Assembly: GCF_037975245.1 (NCBI RefSeq)
Contig: NC_092568.1
Coordinates: 38,032,501-38,096,500 of the forward strand
Direction of reading: 5' to 3'
Length of the DNA: 64,000 nt
Source: Apostichopus japonicus
Lineage: Eukaryota > Echinodermata > Holothuroidea > Aspidochirotida > Stichopodidae
Below, one piece after another: positions 9,830-20,000 of this stretch. Under the pieces are notes generated by a model that saw nothing but the letters and a program-made list of their open reading frames with translations, was not told the DNA's origin and did no database searches. A program made the translations under genes and the position numbers. Numbering within the stretch: position 1 is the first letter of the stretch; each line of letters begins with the position of its first letter.

Positions 9830-10559
9830 ATTAGAAAGATGAAATTTAAGCTTTTTATACCCGCCCGCCCCGAGACTTATTTTGCAAAGTTGAATATTCA
9901 ACTCTAGACCACCTATATGGTTACTTATCCCATTAAACTAAACAATGTACATTGTGTTATATGACTTGAGAAGCTATATGGTAGCATATACGCCCGGATA
10001 TGATTGCCCCGATGACTGACGCACGCACGCACACTCACCGTACTGAGAGTCTGAAGCTAGCTACGTTCGTCCGACTTGTGAACAAACCTCTTAACATAGT
10101 GTTCGTACGCTGCTCATGGGAAGCCTAAAGTGGTCTAAAATTGCCTCAATCGACCTAATTTCTGCATCACATTTACTTCCCTTTGTGTACTCCGACATCC
10201 AAGCCACAAAAAACGAGAGATTTTGTTTGAGAACATATCAAGAAAGATGTTCTCCTGTTTCTTTTCGGCACTTTTCCTGAGGGAGAACACTCGTGCAGCG
10301 TGCATGCATGCGGAATGATATATAGCCCTAATGATACACTTGTCTCGAATTAAAGGGAGCTGGAGAAAAACTTGTGATTGCAATGACAGGACACAACAAT
10401 AGTGGTATATCATGGCAAGTCAATGTCTTCAACGGTGGTGGTGGTGGGGGGGGGGGATAGGGAGGGGGAAAAACTTTTCATAACAATGACAGGATAAAAC
10501 AATAGTGACAAAGAAATAAAGAAAGAAAGGGGTGCGGTTGTGGGTGAGGAAAAATGAAA
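9830..10559 (-). repeat. 5S spacer between LINE copies 2 and 3
   Basis: One standard spacer of about 730 bp with no insertion and no recognisable gene. It carries the ATAG variant beside the G-tract, as do 3614-4342 and 22265-22994. Confidence 0.9.
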
Positions 10560-10650
10560 AAGTCTACGGCACCTAGTATTCCCAGGCGGTCACCCATCCA
10601 AGTACTGACTAGGCTCGACGCTGCTTGACTTCGGTGATCGGACGAGAACC

Positions 10651-10653
<3 letters not shown>
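10560..10653 (-). pseudogene. 5S rRNA 3' fragment (nt 27-120) downstream of LINE copy 3
   Basis: The 3' piece of the 5S gene split by LINE copy 3; its partner is 16006-16043. The internal promoter and terminator are preserved behind the element's long A tail. Confidence 0.93.
10642..10653 (-). repeat. Target-site duplication, LINE copy 3 (3' side)
   Basis: ACCGGTTCTCGT abutting the poly(A) of copy 3. Matches 16006-16017. Confidence 0.92.

Positions 10654-10691
<38 letters not shown>
10654..10691 (-). repeat. Poly(A) tail of LINE copy 3
   Basis: About 38 T on the plus strand, clearly longer than the tails of copies 2 and 4. Consistent with a young insertion, although homopolymer length is error-prone. 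Confidence 0.9.
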
Positions 10692-10693
<2 letters not shown>

Positions 10694-10698
10694 TTGAC

Positions 10699-10716
10699 GG
10701 TAACCCACTGGTTACC
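10699..10716 (-). other. 3'-terminal hairpin of LINE copy 3
   Basis: Element strand GGTAACC-AGTG-GGTTACC: a perfect 7-bp stem with an AGTG loop, 8 nt from the poly(A). It has the same loop and position as in family 2, but a different stem that still pairs. Confidence 0.7.
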
Positions 10717-10814
10717 CATAAACTTTACAAGTACAAAAATTAAATATTATGATCAAACTGAAAAGAGATAAACATCAAGTTAAGCAAGTCAAAAACAAAG
10801 TTAAAAAGAAAAGT

Positions 10815-13800
10815 TCACTGGTCTAATGTATATACATAGGAGTCATTGTCTGCCTCACACGACGTCGGAATGTCATTTTGACTGAACGTTTCCCAAAATC
10901 TGTCAATCTTATTTTTGCTTCTCAAGGAATTGTAAACAATCTTGAGTTTCTGCTGCACTGAGTTGTGAAAGAATCTTTCCAAATCGACAGGACGCTCAAG
11001 ATTTATGACACTCACTCTGCTATTCCAGACAACGTTTTTGTAGCAATTGAGGAGAAAATCAAACAAGAGGTTACTTTGTTTGTTCGCCGATTTGTTTGTT
11101 TCTGGTTCACAGTCTCCGAAGAGAGTGACCTTCCTCCATCGCTGGACGTCGTGTGAGGCGTTGACACGTGAAAGCTTATCTATAAGTCGTCTCCAAACAG
11201 GATAGGTTATATTACAATCTAGAAAGAGGTGGGAAGTGGTTTCTACCTCGGACTTACAAAATGTACAAAGAGGTGAATCAATCATTTTACACACATACAT
11301 CTTATGATTCGTAAAAAGAACATTGTGTCTGATCTTAAAATCTATGTCGGCATCACTAAACAACTTAAAACCCGAGTACACACTCTTCCAAATTTTGTTA
11401 AAATCGAGCTCTGGGTAGATCTTTAACCAGTACACTTCTCCAATGGGTTTGACGGTAGCGCGTTGGTGAAACAGTTGAATCGCGCTTTTTGTGTTAAGTG
11501 TGGTTGAACTAACCCAGTAATTTTCTCTCTCGCCTTGAAAATCCAACTGAAAGCTCTCCTCGTTGTCAATGGCAACAAGGGTGTCGCTTTCTAGAATTGT
11601 CGGGAGCCAGTGATCGGGGAGTGCTTTGCACAGTTTGTCGGTTAATTCTCTCACTTCGTCAATGGTCATCGAATTATCCGGATCACTTAGCAAAATGAGC
11701 TCATGAATTGCCTCACTAGGCATTCTTCTCGGCAATATTTCGTACATAAGGTCCCTTACACAGAGAATTCCCCCCGAAATGAAAGACTTATCAAGAAACA
11801 TTTTACCTTTCGAATCCCGTAGAAGGTGATTATGAAAGAGGGGTTGGGACAGAATTTCCTCCCTGTTGTCAGGTGGGCGGAGTCTGTCCTCGGTCAGCTT
11901 TCGCCAAGCAAGTAACATTTCCCGGACATAACCTGGTAATTTACGTAATGACTTAAAGTCCGGTAACATTTTCAAAACTTGCAGCCCCATGTTCATGTTT
12001 TCATACTGGTTAAAGTTATAAACAAGTAAAGCTTTCAACATTTCATTGATTTCGTTTCTTTGAATTTTGCCAATAATTTTTAATCTGAGTGCATCTCTTC
12101 TCTGTTTGAGGTCAAAAAGATTGAGTCCCCCTTTCTCAACGGGGAGCGTTAACACATCGTAACTAATGAGGTGTTTTCCATGACCCCAAAAAAAATCAAT
12201 AACATTCTTACGATAATCAGTACAAACCCAATCTGGTACACAGACAACGGTCGCCATATAAATAAAACGTGACGCCACCAGGGCGTTTACAACAAGCGTT
12301 TTGCCTTTGAAGGACAATTTGCGCCCCTTCCAGCGCTTCAGAACCGTTCCGCGCTTAGCACTAAGTTCTTCCCAATTTTCTCTTTCGACAATGCGGTCGT
12401 CATTCCCTACCGCAACCCCAAGTACCGTTAGGTAATCATATCTCACGGGGAATGGATAAGTCATTTTGAGATTTTTGGATTTGCCAATTAGGAGCAACTC
12501 AGTTTTATCGTAATTACATTTAGATCCTGATGCTCTTTCATAATTTTTGATAGTTTGGAAGACGTGATCAATGCTTTCGGTATTGGCTAGCATAAAAGTG
12601 GTATCGTCAGCATGCTGAAACATGCGAGGCTCAAAATGGAGAAATTTGATACCCGAAATATGGTTGTTCTTATAAATTGCTTCGCGGAACGGTTCTGCAC
12701 TAATTACATACAACAGTGCCGAAATAGGGCACCCTTGCCTCACACCTCTTTTGATTTCAAAGATATTAGACAAGTAACCGTTATGCTTAATATGACTGTT
12801 GATATCTGTGTACAAAATTGCAACCCAGTTACGAAAATACTGGCCGAAACCTACTTTCTTCAAGACATTAAACAAATACTGGTGATCAACCCTATCGAAG
12901 GCCTTTAATTGATCAATTTTGAGGAGTAAACCGTCACAATTTGTTTGATTTACGTAACGGATAATATTACGAATAACCATAATATTATCAGCAATGTCTC
13001 TTCCAGGAATGCAACAGGTCTGGTCACTAGAAACAATTGAACTTATAACTTTTGAAATTCTGTTAGCTAAAGCTTTCGTAATGATTTTATAATCAATATT
13101 TAGGAGGCTAATTGGTCTCCAATTTGAAAGTTTCCTAAGGTCCCCTTTTTTGGGAATAAGAGAAATCATACCTGTTTTCATGGAATCGCACATCTCGTTT
13201 GATTCAAAAATAGCGCTACAAATACGAATAAGAATAGGTCCAAGCACATCCCAAAAATGTTTAAAAAATTCAACAGTCAGCCCATCAAGTCCAGGGCTTT
13301 TATTAGTTTTCATTGCAACGAGGGCATTAGAAAGTTCCTCTAAGGTGATCTCTTCTTCACACAACTTGATTTCCTCTTCCGAAAGAGTTTTGTCCAAATG
13401 GTGCAAAAATTCACGCTGAATATTTTCCTGAGTGTGTTCGAGCGAATAAAGATTTTTATAAAATAAGGCCTGCTCACGAAGAATTAATTCTTGATCCGTG
13501 ACGATTTCACCTCTGTCCGTAAGAACCGATCTCATTACTTTCTTTTTTTGTCTCGAGGTCTCTAGGTTTAGAAAGAATTTCGTCGACTTCTCACCTTCCT
13601 CATACCACAGTACCTTGGAACGAATAGCTGCCCCGTTAATTTCGTGCCGCAGTAAAACATTAAGACGGCTACGCAGTTCGAGAAGCCTTGTGGTGTCGTA
13701 ATCACCAAATTTGTGAGCTTTAATTTGTTCGTAATTTATCTTCTTCAGCAGCAGCTTTTTCTCTTTTTCACGCCTCGATTTTTGGCGTTTGCCGAATGTA

Positions 13801-14726
13801 GCACTCCTAATTCTAATCTCCTTTTTAAGGTTGTCATACCATAATTTAAGTGCTGTAGAGTCAGAATGCGACGTATTTAACCAACTGTCCAAAATAAATT
13901 GTCTGATTCCTTGGCAAAAAGTATCGTCTTCTAAAAAGGAATTGTTGAAAATCCATGTACCCGGACCTCTAGGAATTAGAGTAAGGTCAAGGTATAACTC
14001 CACAATATCGTGGTCTGACGCTGGGTAATGCGAAATTTCGCATTTAACTACGTGCGGTAAAAGTTCTTTACTAATTAAAAATCTGTCAATCCTGGATCCC
14101 GAAGACATGTTACTAGATGTACGCGTAAACTGAATTTTCGAGGGATGTTTATCCCTCCATACATCAATCAAATTAAATTTGTCCATGAGATCTTTAAGGA
14201 CTTTTCTTGAAGAGTCCGGTCGAGGGCCGGGTGGAAACCTGTCTTGGTATGGGTTAATTACATTGTTAAAATCCCCGGTGAGCACAACAGGTCCGTGACA
14301 GGAGGTAATAATTCTGTCTAAATCCGAAAAGAAAGCTTTACGCTCCGCCGGCACATTGCACGGCGCATATATATTAATTACACTAATTATCTTGCCATCA
14401 ATATCTATCTCCAGAACTTGTGTCCTCCCTTTGTAAGGAGTTGTATGGGAAATAACATCGAAATCACTATTATGTCTAAATAAGGAGGCAGTGCCTCTTC
14501 TTCTTGCGTCAGGGAAATTAGAAAACAAGATTTCCCCTTCCCAATCGAGATTTGCCGCTTTAGAAATATCGTCGTCCCAAAACGTTTCTTGAAGGAGCGT
14601 TAAATCATAATTGTTCTTTCTTAACAATGCAAATAAATCTGTCCTTTTTTCTCTACCGACCAAGCCATTACAATTGAGTGTGGCGAGCTTGATCATAAGT
14701 ATAAGTCCAATTAGACAGTAATACAT
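10815..14726 (-). CDS. LINE ORF2, family 1 copy 3: endonuclease-reverse transcriptase (intact)
   Basis: The 1,303-residue polyprotein that nicks the 5S target and copies element RNA onto it. APE-type endonuclease: LNCNGL near 18, catalytic Glu in LLQET near 47, INIYAPC near 118, GDFN near 151-154, RIDRF near 212, SDH near 237-239. Reverse transcriptase: SPGLDGLTVEF near 477, NWRPISLLN near 535, DQTCCIPGRDI near 568, KIDQLKAFDRVDH near 603, RQGCP near 663, HADD at 705-708. A C-terminal zinc finger CX2CX8HX4C lies near 1154-1171. I chose the ATG at 14726 because it aligns with the family 2 start and overlaps a TAA (TAATG). The frame is open to an upstream ATG at 14813, which would add 29 residues. 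The usual aromatic before ADD is His here. Confidence 0.92.
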   Translation of the reverse strand: MYYCLIGLILMIKLATLNCNGLVGREKRTDLFALLRKNNYDLTLLQETFWDDDISKAANLDWEGEILFSNFPDARRRGTASLFRHNSDFDVISHTTPYKGRTQVLEIDIDGKIISVINIYAPCNVPAERKAFFSDLDRIITSCHGPVVLTGDFNNVINPYQDRFPPGPRPDSSRKVLKDLMDKFNLIDVWRDKHPSKIQFTRTSSNMSSGSRIDRFLISKELLPHVVKCEISHYPASDHDIVELYLDLTLIPRGPGTWIFNNSFLEDDTFCQGIRQFILDSWLNTSHSDSTALKLWYDNLKKEIRIRSATFGKRQKSRREKEKKLLLKKINYEQIKAHKFGDYDTTRLLELRSRLNVLLRHEINGAAIRSKVLWYEEGEKSTKFFLNLETSRQKKKVMRSVLTDRGEIVTDQELILREQALFYKNLYSLEHTQENIQREFLHHLDKTLSEEEIKLCEEEITLEELSNALVAMKTNKSPGLDGLTVEFFKHFWDVLGPILIRICSAIFESNEMCDSMKTGMISLIPKKGDLRKLSNWRPISLLNIDYKIITKALANRISKVISSIVSSDQTCCIPGRDIADNIMVIRNIIRYVNQTNCDGLLLKIDQLKAFDRVDHQYLFNVLKKVGFGQYFRNWVAILYTDINSHIKHNGYLSNIFEIKRGVRQGCPISALLYVISAEPFREAIYKNNHISGIKFLHFEPRMFQHADDTTFMLANTESIDHVFQTIKNYERASGSKCNYDKTELLLIGKSKNLKMTYPFPVRYDYLTVLGVAVGNDDRIVERENWEELSAKRGTVLKRWKGRKLSFKGKTLVVNALVASRFIYMATVVCVPDWVCTDYRKNVIDFFWGHGKHLISYDVLTLPVEKGGLNLFDLKQRRDALRLKIIGKIQRNEINEMLKALLVYNFNQYENMNMGLQVLKMLPDFKSLRKLPGYVREMLLAWRKLTEDRLRPPDNREEILSQPLFHNHLLRDSKGKMFLDKSFISGGILCVRDLMYEILPRRMPSEAIHELILLSDPDNSMTIDEVRELTDKLCKALPDHWLPTILESDTLVAIDNEESFQLDFQGERENYWVSSTTLNTKSAIQLFHQRATVKPIGEVYWLKIYPELDFNKIWKSVYSGFKLFSDADIDFKIRHNVLFTNHKMYVCKMIDSPLCTFCKSEVETTSHLFLDCNITYPVWRRLIDKLSRVNASHDVQRWRKVTLFGDCEPETNKSANKQSNLLFDFLLNCYKNVVWNSRVSVINLERPVDLERFFHNSVQQKLKIVYNSLRSKNKIDRFWETFSQNDIPTSCEADNDSYVYTLDQ

Positions 14727-14861
14727 TATCGGTTCGCAGGTGTGAACAATCTTGCCGTACTTGTATTGGGCACAAACTTCTTTTTGTTTTGCTTCGTTCT
14801 GACCACCTGCCATGTGGTCTCATTCACCGATAATTCTTCTCCACTCGACTCTCTCCCTCGT

Positions 14862-15818
14862 TTACCCGTCTCGCTTACTGTATCGACTTCTGCTGTGGTA
14901 TTTATGGGGCTGCTCGTACTTGTTTCTTCTTTCTCTTCTGGTTGTGTAGGACTGCTTTTGCTTAACGTTTTTTTCAGTATTTGTAGACTCCGGTTCTACA
15001 GATTCAGTAGGGTCAGTACAGGGCGGGGGGTCAGGAACGGCGTCGGTAGTCTGAGGGTTCACAGAGTGATCGTTTTGCGACCCCTCCTCCATCTTTGTCG
15101 CATCGCTGTCTTTTGCTTCACAGTGAAAACTTTTATGTCCACGTCCTTGGCATTTGTAACATTTCACTTTGGGACACTTGTTTTCAGAGTGTCCTTGCTG
15201 GTTACACTCCTTGCAAACGTATTGTGCACATTCTCTCATCAAATGGTTTTCCCCCAGACATAAATTACACACACGAGTTTGTCCGTTATGCTTTAATCTC
15301 AGGTGGCTGCCGGAAACCAAAATTGAGTACGGCAGACTCTTCTTGTTCGATGGGAGTTCAATACGGGCGTAGCGAATCCCATTTTCGACCGTAGGATGTT
15401 CCTCATAAGTTTTATGTGTCCATTCACTTTTCATGGCGCAACCGTAAGCCACTAACTTTTCCGAGAGTTCCTCATCAGAAATGAAAGCAGGAACGCCAAA
15501 TAAACTCACTGTAATCAAGCTCTTGGTGACTCCTCTAACATCACACGGTTTCCCAGCGATTACAAGACCCGTATTCTGCAGTAATTCTGCGTCACTCTTC
15601 GACTTAATGGTTAGCACCCACTCTCCTCCTACCTTAACACAACCAAGAATATTTTCTACTCCAATGTCCTCCACTGCGGCACCCAGCACGTCTAGTGCGC
15701 TAAACGTGTGGTCGACGATCTTCACACTGTTCTCTCGTAACTCACTGTACACACCGGTACCATCGCTGCCCGCTCTCACACGTGAGGCGGGGTCAGCCAT
15801 TGTTCCTACCGCTACCAA
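14862..15818 (-). CDS. LINE ORF1, family 1 copy 3: three-CCHC nucleic-acid-binding protein, C terminus probably shifted
   Basis: Same 318-residue product as copy 1: RRM-like region about 100-178, then zinc knuckles at about 184-197, 202-215 and 220-233. Compared with the 364-residue family 2 ORF1, homology is lost after the A7 run at 14968-14974. It resumes in the +1 frame (SETGKR, TTWQVVRTKQNKKKF) and would end in a TAA at 14726-14728 that overlaps the ORF2 ATG. The expected ancestral length is then near 363. A -1 slip at this A_AAA_AAC-like run reads straight into a TAA, so ordinary -1 recoding would not restore the tail. A one-base insertion fixed before copies 1 and 3 separated is most likely. 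The knuckles are unaffected. Confidence 0.88.
   Translation of the reverse strand: MVAVGTMADPASRVRAGSDGTGVYSELRENSVKIVDHTFSALDVLGAAVEDIGVENILGCVKVGGEWVLTIKSKSDAELLQNTGLVIAGKPCDVRGVTKSLITVSLFGVPAFISDEELSEKLVAYGCAMKSEWTHKTYEEHPTVENGIRYARIELPSNKKSLPYSILVSGSHLRLKHNGQTRVCNLCLGENHLMRECAQYVCKECNQQGHSENKCPKVKCYKCQGRGHKSFHCEAKDSDATKMEEGSQNDHSVNPQTTDAVPDPPPCTDPTESVEPESTNTEKNVKQKQSYTTRRERRNKYEQPHKYHSRSRYSKRDG
14968..14974 (-). other. A7 run where family 1 ORF1 changes frame (copy 3)
   Basis: Counterpart of 2538-2544. The same homopolymer length in both family 1 copies argues against an isolated read error. Confidence 0.6.
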
Positions 15819-16005
15819 AGAGGCAGGCGATAAACGTTATTTTTTCAACTTGTCTGAATAGAAAGGTTTTCCAGGTAAATGAATAAACAAGTAGTCCACA
15901 ACGGTCAGAACATAGTTGCAATCCTGACAGACACTTTTTGAAGTAGAAAAAACGGCTCAGAACGGCCAAAACAGTGAAAAATCGAGAGCACAGAAAAACA
16001 CGTCT

Positions 16006-16017
16006 ACGAGAACCGGT
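16006..16017 (-). repeat. Target-site duplication, LINE copy 3 (5' side)
   Basis: ACCGGTTCTCGT, identical to 10642-10653. Confidence 0.92.
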
Positions 16018-16043
16018 ATATTCAACGTGATATGGTCGTAGAC
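16006..16043 (-). pseudogene. 5S rRNA 5' fragment (nt 1-38) upstream of LINE copy 3
   Basis: Partner of 10560-10653. Promoter-proximal part of the split gene with the TATA box intact upstream. Confidence 0.94.
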
Positions 16044-16773
16044 ATTAGAAAGATGAAATTTAAGCTTTTTATACCCGCCCGCCCCGAGACTTATTTTGCA
16101 AAGTTGAATATTCAACTCTAGACCACCTATATGGTTACTTATCCCATTAAACTAAACAATGTACATTGTGTTATATGACTTGAGAAGCTATATGGTAGCA
16201 TATACGCCCGGATATGATTGCCCCGATGACTGACGCACGCACGCACACTCACCGTACTGAGAGTCTGAAGCTAGCTACGTTCGTCCGACTTGTGAACAAA
16301 CCTCTTAACATAGTGTTCGTACGCTGCTCATGGGAAGCCTAAAGTGGTCTAAAATTGCCTCAATCGACCTAATTTCTGCATCACATTTACTTCCCTTTGT
16401 GTACTCCGACATCCAAGCCACAAAAAACGAGAGATTTTGTTTGAGAACATATCAAGAAAGATGTTCTCCTGTTTCTTTTCGGCACTTTTCCTGAGGGAGA
16501 ACACTCGTGCAGCGTGCATGCATGCGGAATGATATATAGCCCTAATGATACACTTGTCTCGAATTAAAGGGAGCTGGAGAAAAACTTGTGATTGCAATGA
16601 CAGGACACAACAATAGTGGTATATCATGGCAAGTCAATGTCTTCAACGGTGGTGGTGGTGGGGGGGGGGGTTTGGGAGGGGGAAAAACTTTTCATAACAA
16701 TGACAGGATAAAACAATAGTGACAAAGAAATAAAGAAAGAAAGGGGTGCGGTTGTGGGTGAGGAAAAATGAAA
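16044..16773 (-). repeat. 5S spacer between LINE copies 3 and 4
   Basis: One spacer of about 730 bp with no gene seen. It carries the common TTTGGGAGG variant after the G-tract, unlike the equivalent spacer between copies 1 and 2, so the 12.43-kb blocks are not perfect duplicates here. Confidence 0.9.
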
Positions 16774-16867
16774 AAGTCTACGGCACCTAGTATTCCCAGG
16801 CGGTCACCCATCCAAGTACTGACTAGGCTCGACGCTGCTTGACTTCGGTGATCGGACGAGAACCGGT
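16774..16867 (-). pseudogene. 5S rRNA 3' fragment (nt 27-120) downstream of LINE copy 4
   Basis: The 3' piece of the 5S gene split by LINE copy 4; partner 22227-22264. The internal control region is complete. Confidence 0.93.
16856..16867 (-). repeat. Target-site duplication, LINE copy 4 (3' side)
   Basis: ACCGGTTCTCGT after the poly(A) of copy 4. Matches 22227-22238. Confidence 0.92.
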
Positions 16868-16888
16868 TTTTTTTTTTTTTTTTTTTTT
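16868..16888 (-). repeat. Poly(A) tail of LINE copy 4
   Basis: About 21 T on the plus strand, preceded on the element strand by CGTCAATAAA, so an AATAAA motif runs into the tail. Confidence 0.9.
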
Positions 16889-16897
16889 ATTGACGGA

Positions 16898-16913
16898 AAA
16901 ACCCACTGGTTCT
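16898..16913 (-). other. 3'-terminal hairpin of LINE copy 4
   Basis: Element strand AGAACC-AGTG-GGTTTT. It differs from copy 2 by one base in the stem, but a G-U pair keeps the stem closed. Confidence 0.6.
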
Positions 16914-17057
16914 CCGATTGAATGTACAGATATTAACATGGTTACAAGAAATAAAGAAAGAGAATATATATAAAACTATAACAATAATACAACACTATCG
17001 ATACAATCATGCACAACAATAAAAGAGTAATCCTAGATTGGGGAAGGCAAGAGAAAA

Positions 17058-20000
17058 TTAACTGTCAAACTTGTACTCGTAGGAGCCATCTTCAAGAGGA
17101 TTGAGAATGACGTCACCTTGAGTAAACAACTCCCAAAATGTAGAAATTTCTTTTTTCTTTACAAAATAGTGGAATAAGAAATCGATTTTCTTTCGTAGTG
17201 AATTATGAAAGAAGTTTTGAATATTAATGTGCTTTTCCCCGTTCAGGAGGCTAACACGAGTGGTCCAAACAACTTTTTTGAAAGTGTTTAGAATAAAATC
17301 AATCGAGATTGTCTCATTCCTCTTATAATTGAGTTCCATACCTAAGATTGTTATTTGCCTCCATTTATCATTGTTGTTGATTTTACAGATTTTCTGAAGC
17401 TTCTTGATAATATCTCTCCAGAGAAGATTTACGGTTTTGCAATCGACAAAAAGATGCAAGACAGTTTCATTATGGTTCTTACATAAGGTACATAAAGGAG
17501 AGTCAACTAGCTTAAAAAGATACAACTTATCGTTACAGAATAAAATATTATGAAGAAGGCGGAAATCTAGGTCACTATCGTGAAAAGCTTTTAGACCTTT
17601 GTAGACATTGGTCCACCTATGTTCAAAAGAGATATCGTTAAAAACGTGTTTCCAGTGTATTTCTCCTTTTGGGATTGTTGAGACGGCCTCCCTTAGGAGA
17701 TCAGTTGCATTCCTGACACTAACGGTGGATGCATCTAGCGTGGTATCACCACAAGAGAGAGTGAGTGAAAGTGACTCATTGTCATTTTGACTAACAATTT
17801 TATCGCCCGAATAGATTTGTTCAAGCCAATCTTTTGGGAAAGCCTTCAAAATAGATGTGACGTAATCATGTACGTCATCAATATTAAGTTTACAATTTGG
17901 GTTGGCCATAGTAATGGCTTCGTGGATACCCTCTGCGGGAAGCCGTCTTGGGATCATTTCATACATAAGATCGCCTACAAAAATAATACCACCTTCAATG
18001 AAATCTCTGTTAAAGAGGGTATCGTAAGTGTCATTTATAATAAATGGATTATGGAACAGCGGTTGCATAAGAATTTCATCCCTGTTCACTGGTGGGCATA
18101 ACTTTTTATCGGTTAGCTTTTTCCAGGCACTCAACATCTCATAATAATACGGTAAAAGTTTTCTCATAGAATTGCTATGAGGTAAAATACGGAACACGTG
18201 TAAACCTAGTTTCATATATTCATAATGATTCAGAAAATAGAGCATTAAACTTTTTAACATCGGATTGATACTGTTGCTAAGTAGTTTACAGATGTACTTC
18301 ATACGTAAAGCGTCTCTTTTTAGAAAAATGTCACAAAGGTTAAGGCCACCTTTGTCTACAGGTTGAAGTAGAACATTGTAGGATATGCAAGGTTTCTTAC
18401 CTCCCCACATAAATTCGATAACACTTTCTTTCAAAGAGTCTCCTACCCATTTAGGGACCGGAATAATAGTAGCAAGATATGTCAGTCTTGAGACAACTAG
18501 AGAATTTACAACAAGAGCTCTGCCTTTAAAGGAGAGGTTCCGCCCTTTCCACCTCTTGAGAACATTGCAACAAGAGGCAGTCTTGGTTTTCCAGTTTTCT
18601 CTTTCAAGAGCATCCTTATCATTGCCGATACAAACACCAAGCACTTCTATAAAATCGTTCCTAATAGGAAAGTTGAACTCGTCTTTTCGTACTTTGCCCT
18701 TTCCGAGCACTAGTAACTCGGTTTTCTCTACATTACACTTAGAGCCAGAGGCGCCTTCATACAGGTTAATAACATTTTGTACGGACTTAACACTAGAAGT
18801 ATCAGAGAGAAAGAAAGTGGTATCATCTGCATGTTGAAACATTTTAGCTTCATGATGCATAAACTTAATACCAACTATACTCTTACTTTTGTAGATAGCG
18901 TCATGAAATGGTTCAGCAGATAATACATATAAAATAGCAGAAATTGGACAACCCTGGCGAACCCCTCTCTGAATATGAAAAGCATCTGAAATATAACCAT
19001 TGTGTTTAATACAGCCTTGAATATCGTTGTAAAGGATTTTAACCCAGTTAATTAAAGTAGTACCGAAACCCATCCTTTGTAAAACATTAATAAGATATTC
19101 ATGGTTTACACGATCGAAGGCTTTTAATTGATCAATTTTAAGAACATAGCCCTCCAGTTTGTTTTCGTTAACATAATTAATAATATTTCTCATAGCCAGA
19201 ACATTGTCGGCAATATCTCTGCCGGGAACACAACAGGTCTGGTCACTAGAGACAAGGCAATTGATAACCCTAGAGATTCTATTGGCCAGAGCCTTTGTGA
19301 TTATTTTGTAGTCTGTGTTCAAAAGACTAATCGGTCTCCAATTCTTAAGTTTCCTCAAATCCCCTTTCTTGGGTATCAAAGTAATTAGGCCTGTTTTCAT
19401 AGAATTACACATTTCATGTGTTTTGTAAATTTCTTTCGTCAGTTTGAGAAAAACCTCCCCCAATACATCCCAAAATTCCTTATAAAACTCAACAGTGAGT
19501 CCGTCTAAACCAGGGCTTTTACTCGACTCCATATCAAAAAGTGATTTTTGGAGTTCTGTAGCCGAAATGTCCCCCTCACATGACTGAGAATCAGGTTCGG
19601 ACAACGTTTTAGAAAGCTGGCTAAGTAATACCTCCCTCTGAATACTCACTGACGGTTCTGCGGTGTACAGCATTTTGTAAAATCTGGCCTGTTCGTGGAT
19701 AATATCGTCTTGATCGTTAATGATCGCGCCCTCGTCGGTGAGAATCTGGCGCATTACTTTTTTGCTTTGTCGAGATTTTTCTAAATTGAGGAAAAATTTT
19801 GACGAACGTTCTCCTTCTTCGAACCACTTGATTCTCGATCTAAGCGCGGCTCCTCTGATATCTGCGCGGGTCGTCTCGTCTAGCTGAAATTCTAAATTCC
19901 GTAGCCTTGTAGTGTCGTAGTCTTGATATTTTTGCGCTTTCGCCCTTTCGTGGTTGATTTGTTTCCTTAGTTTTCTTTGATGTGTACGCGAGAGTCTGCT

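Larger units (their letters stand above)
10654..16005 (-). mobile_element. Tx1/L1-like LINE, family 1, copy 3 (full length)
   Basis: A complete family 1 element of about 5,352 bp on the minus strand inside a 5S gene, flanked by exact 12-bp duplications of 5S nt 27-38. 5' to 3': a UTR of about 190 nt beginning AGACGTGTTTTTC, ORF1 (14862-15818), ORF2 (10815-14726), a 3' UTR of about 120 nt ending in a 7-bp hairpin, and an A tail of about 38 nt. ORF2 is uninterrupted. ORF1 is open but probably shifted near its C terminus. Where both are visible it is indistinguishable from copy 1, so the two arose recently by duplication, conversion or retrotransposition of one source. Confidence 0.94.

Noticed and set aside
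14966-14975. Programmed -1 frameshift at the A_AAA_AAC-like run in family 1 ORF1
   Set aside because: A -1 slip reads CGT then TAA at once. The homologous tail is in the +1 phase, so this known mechanism does not fit.
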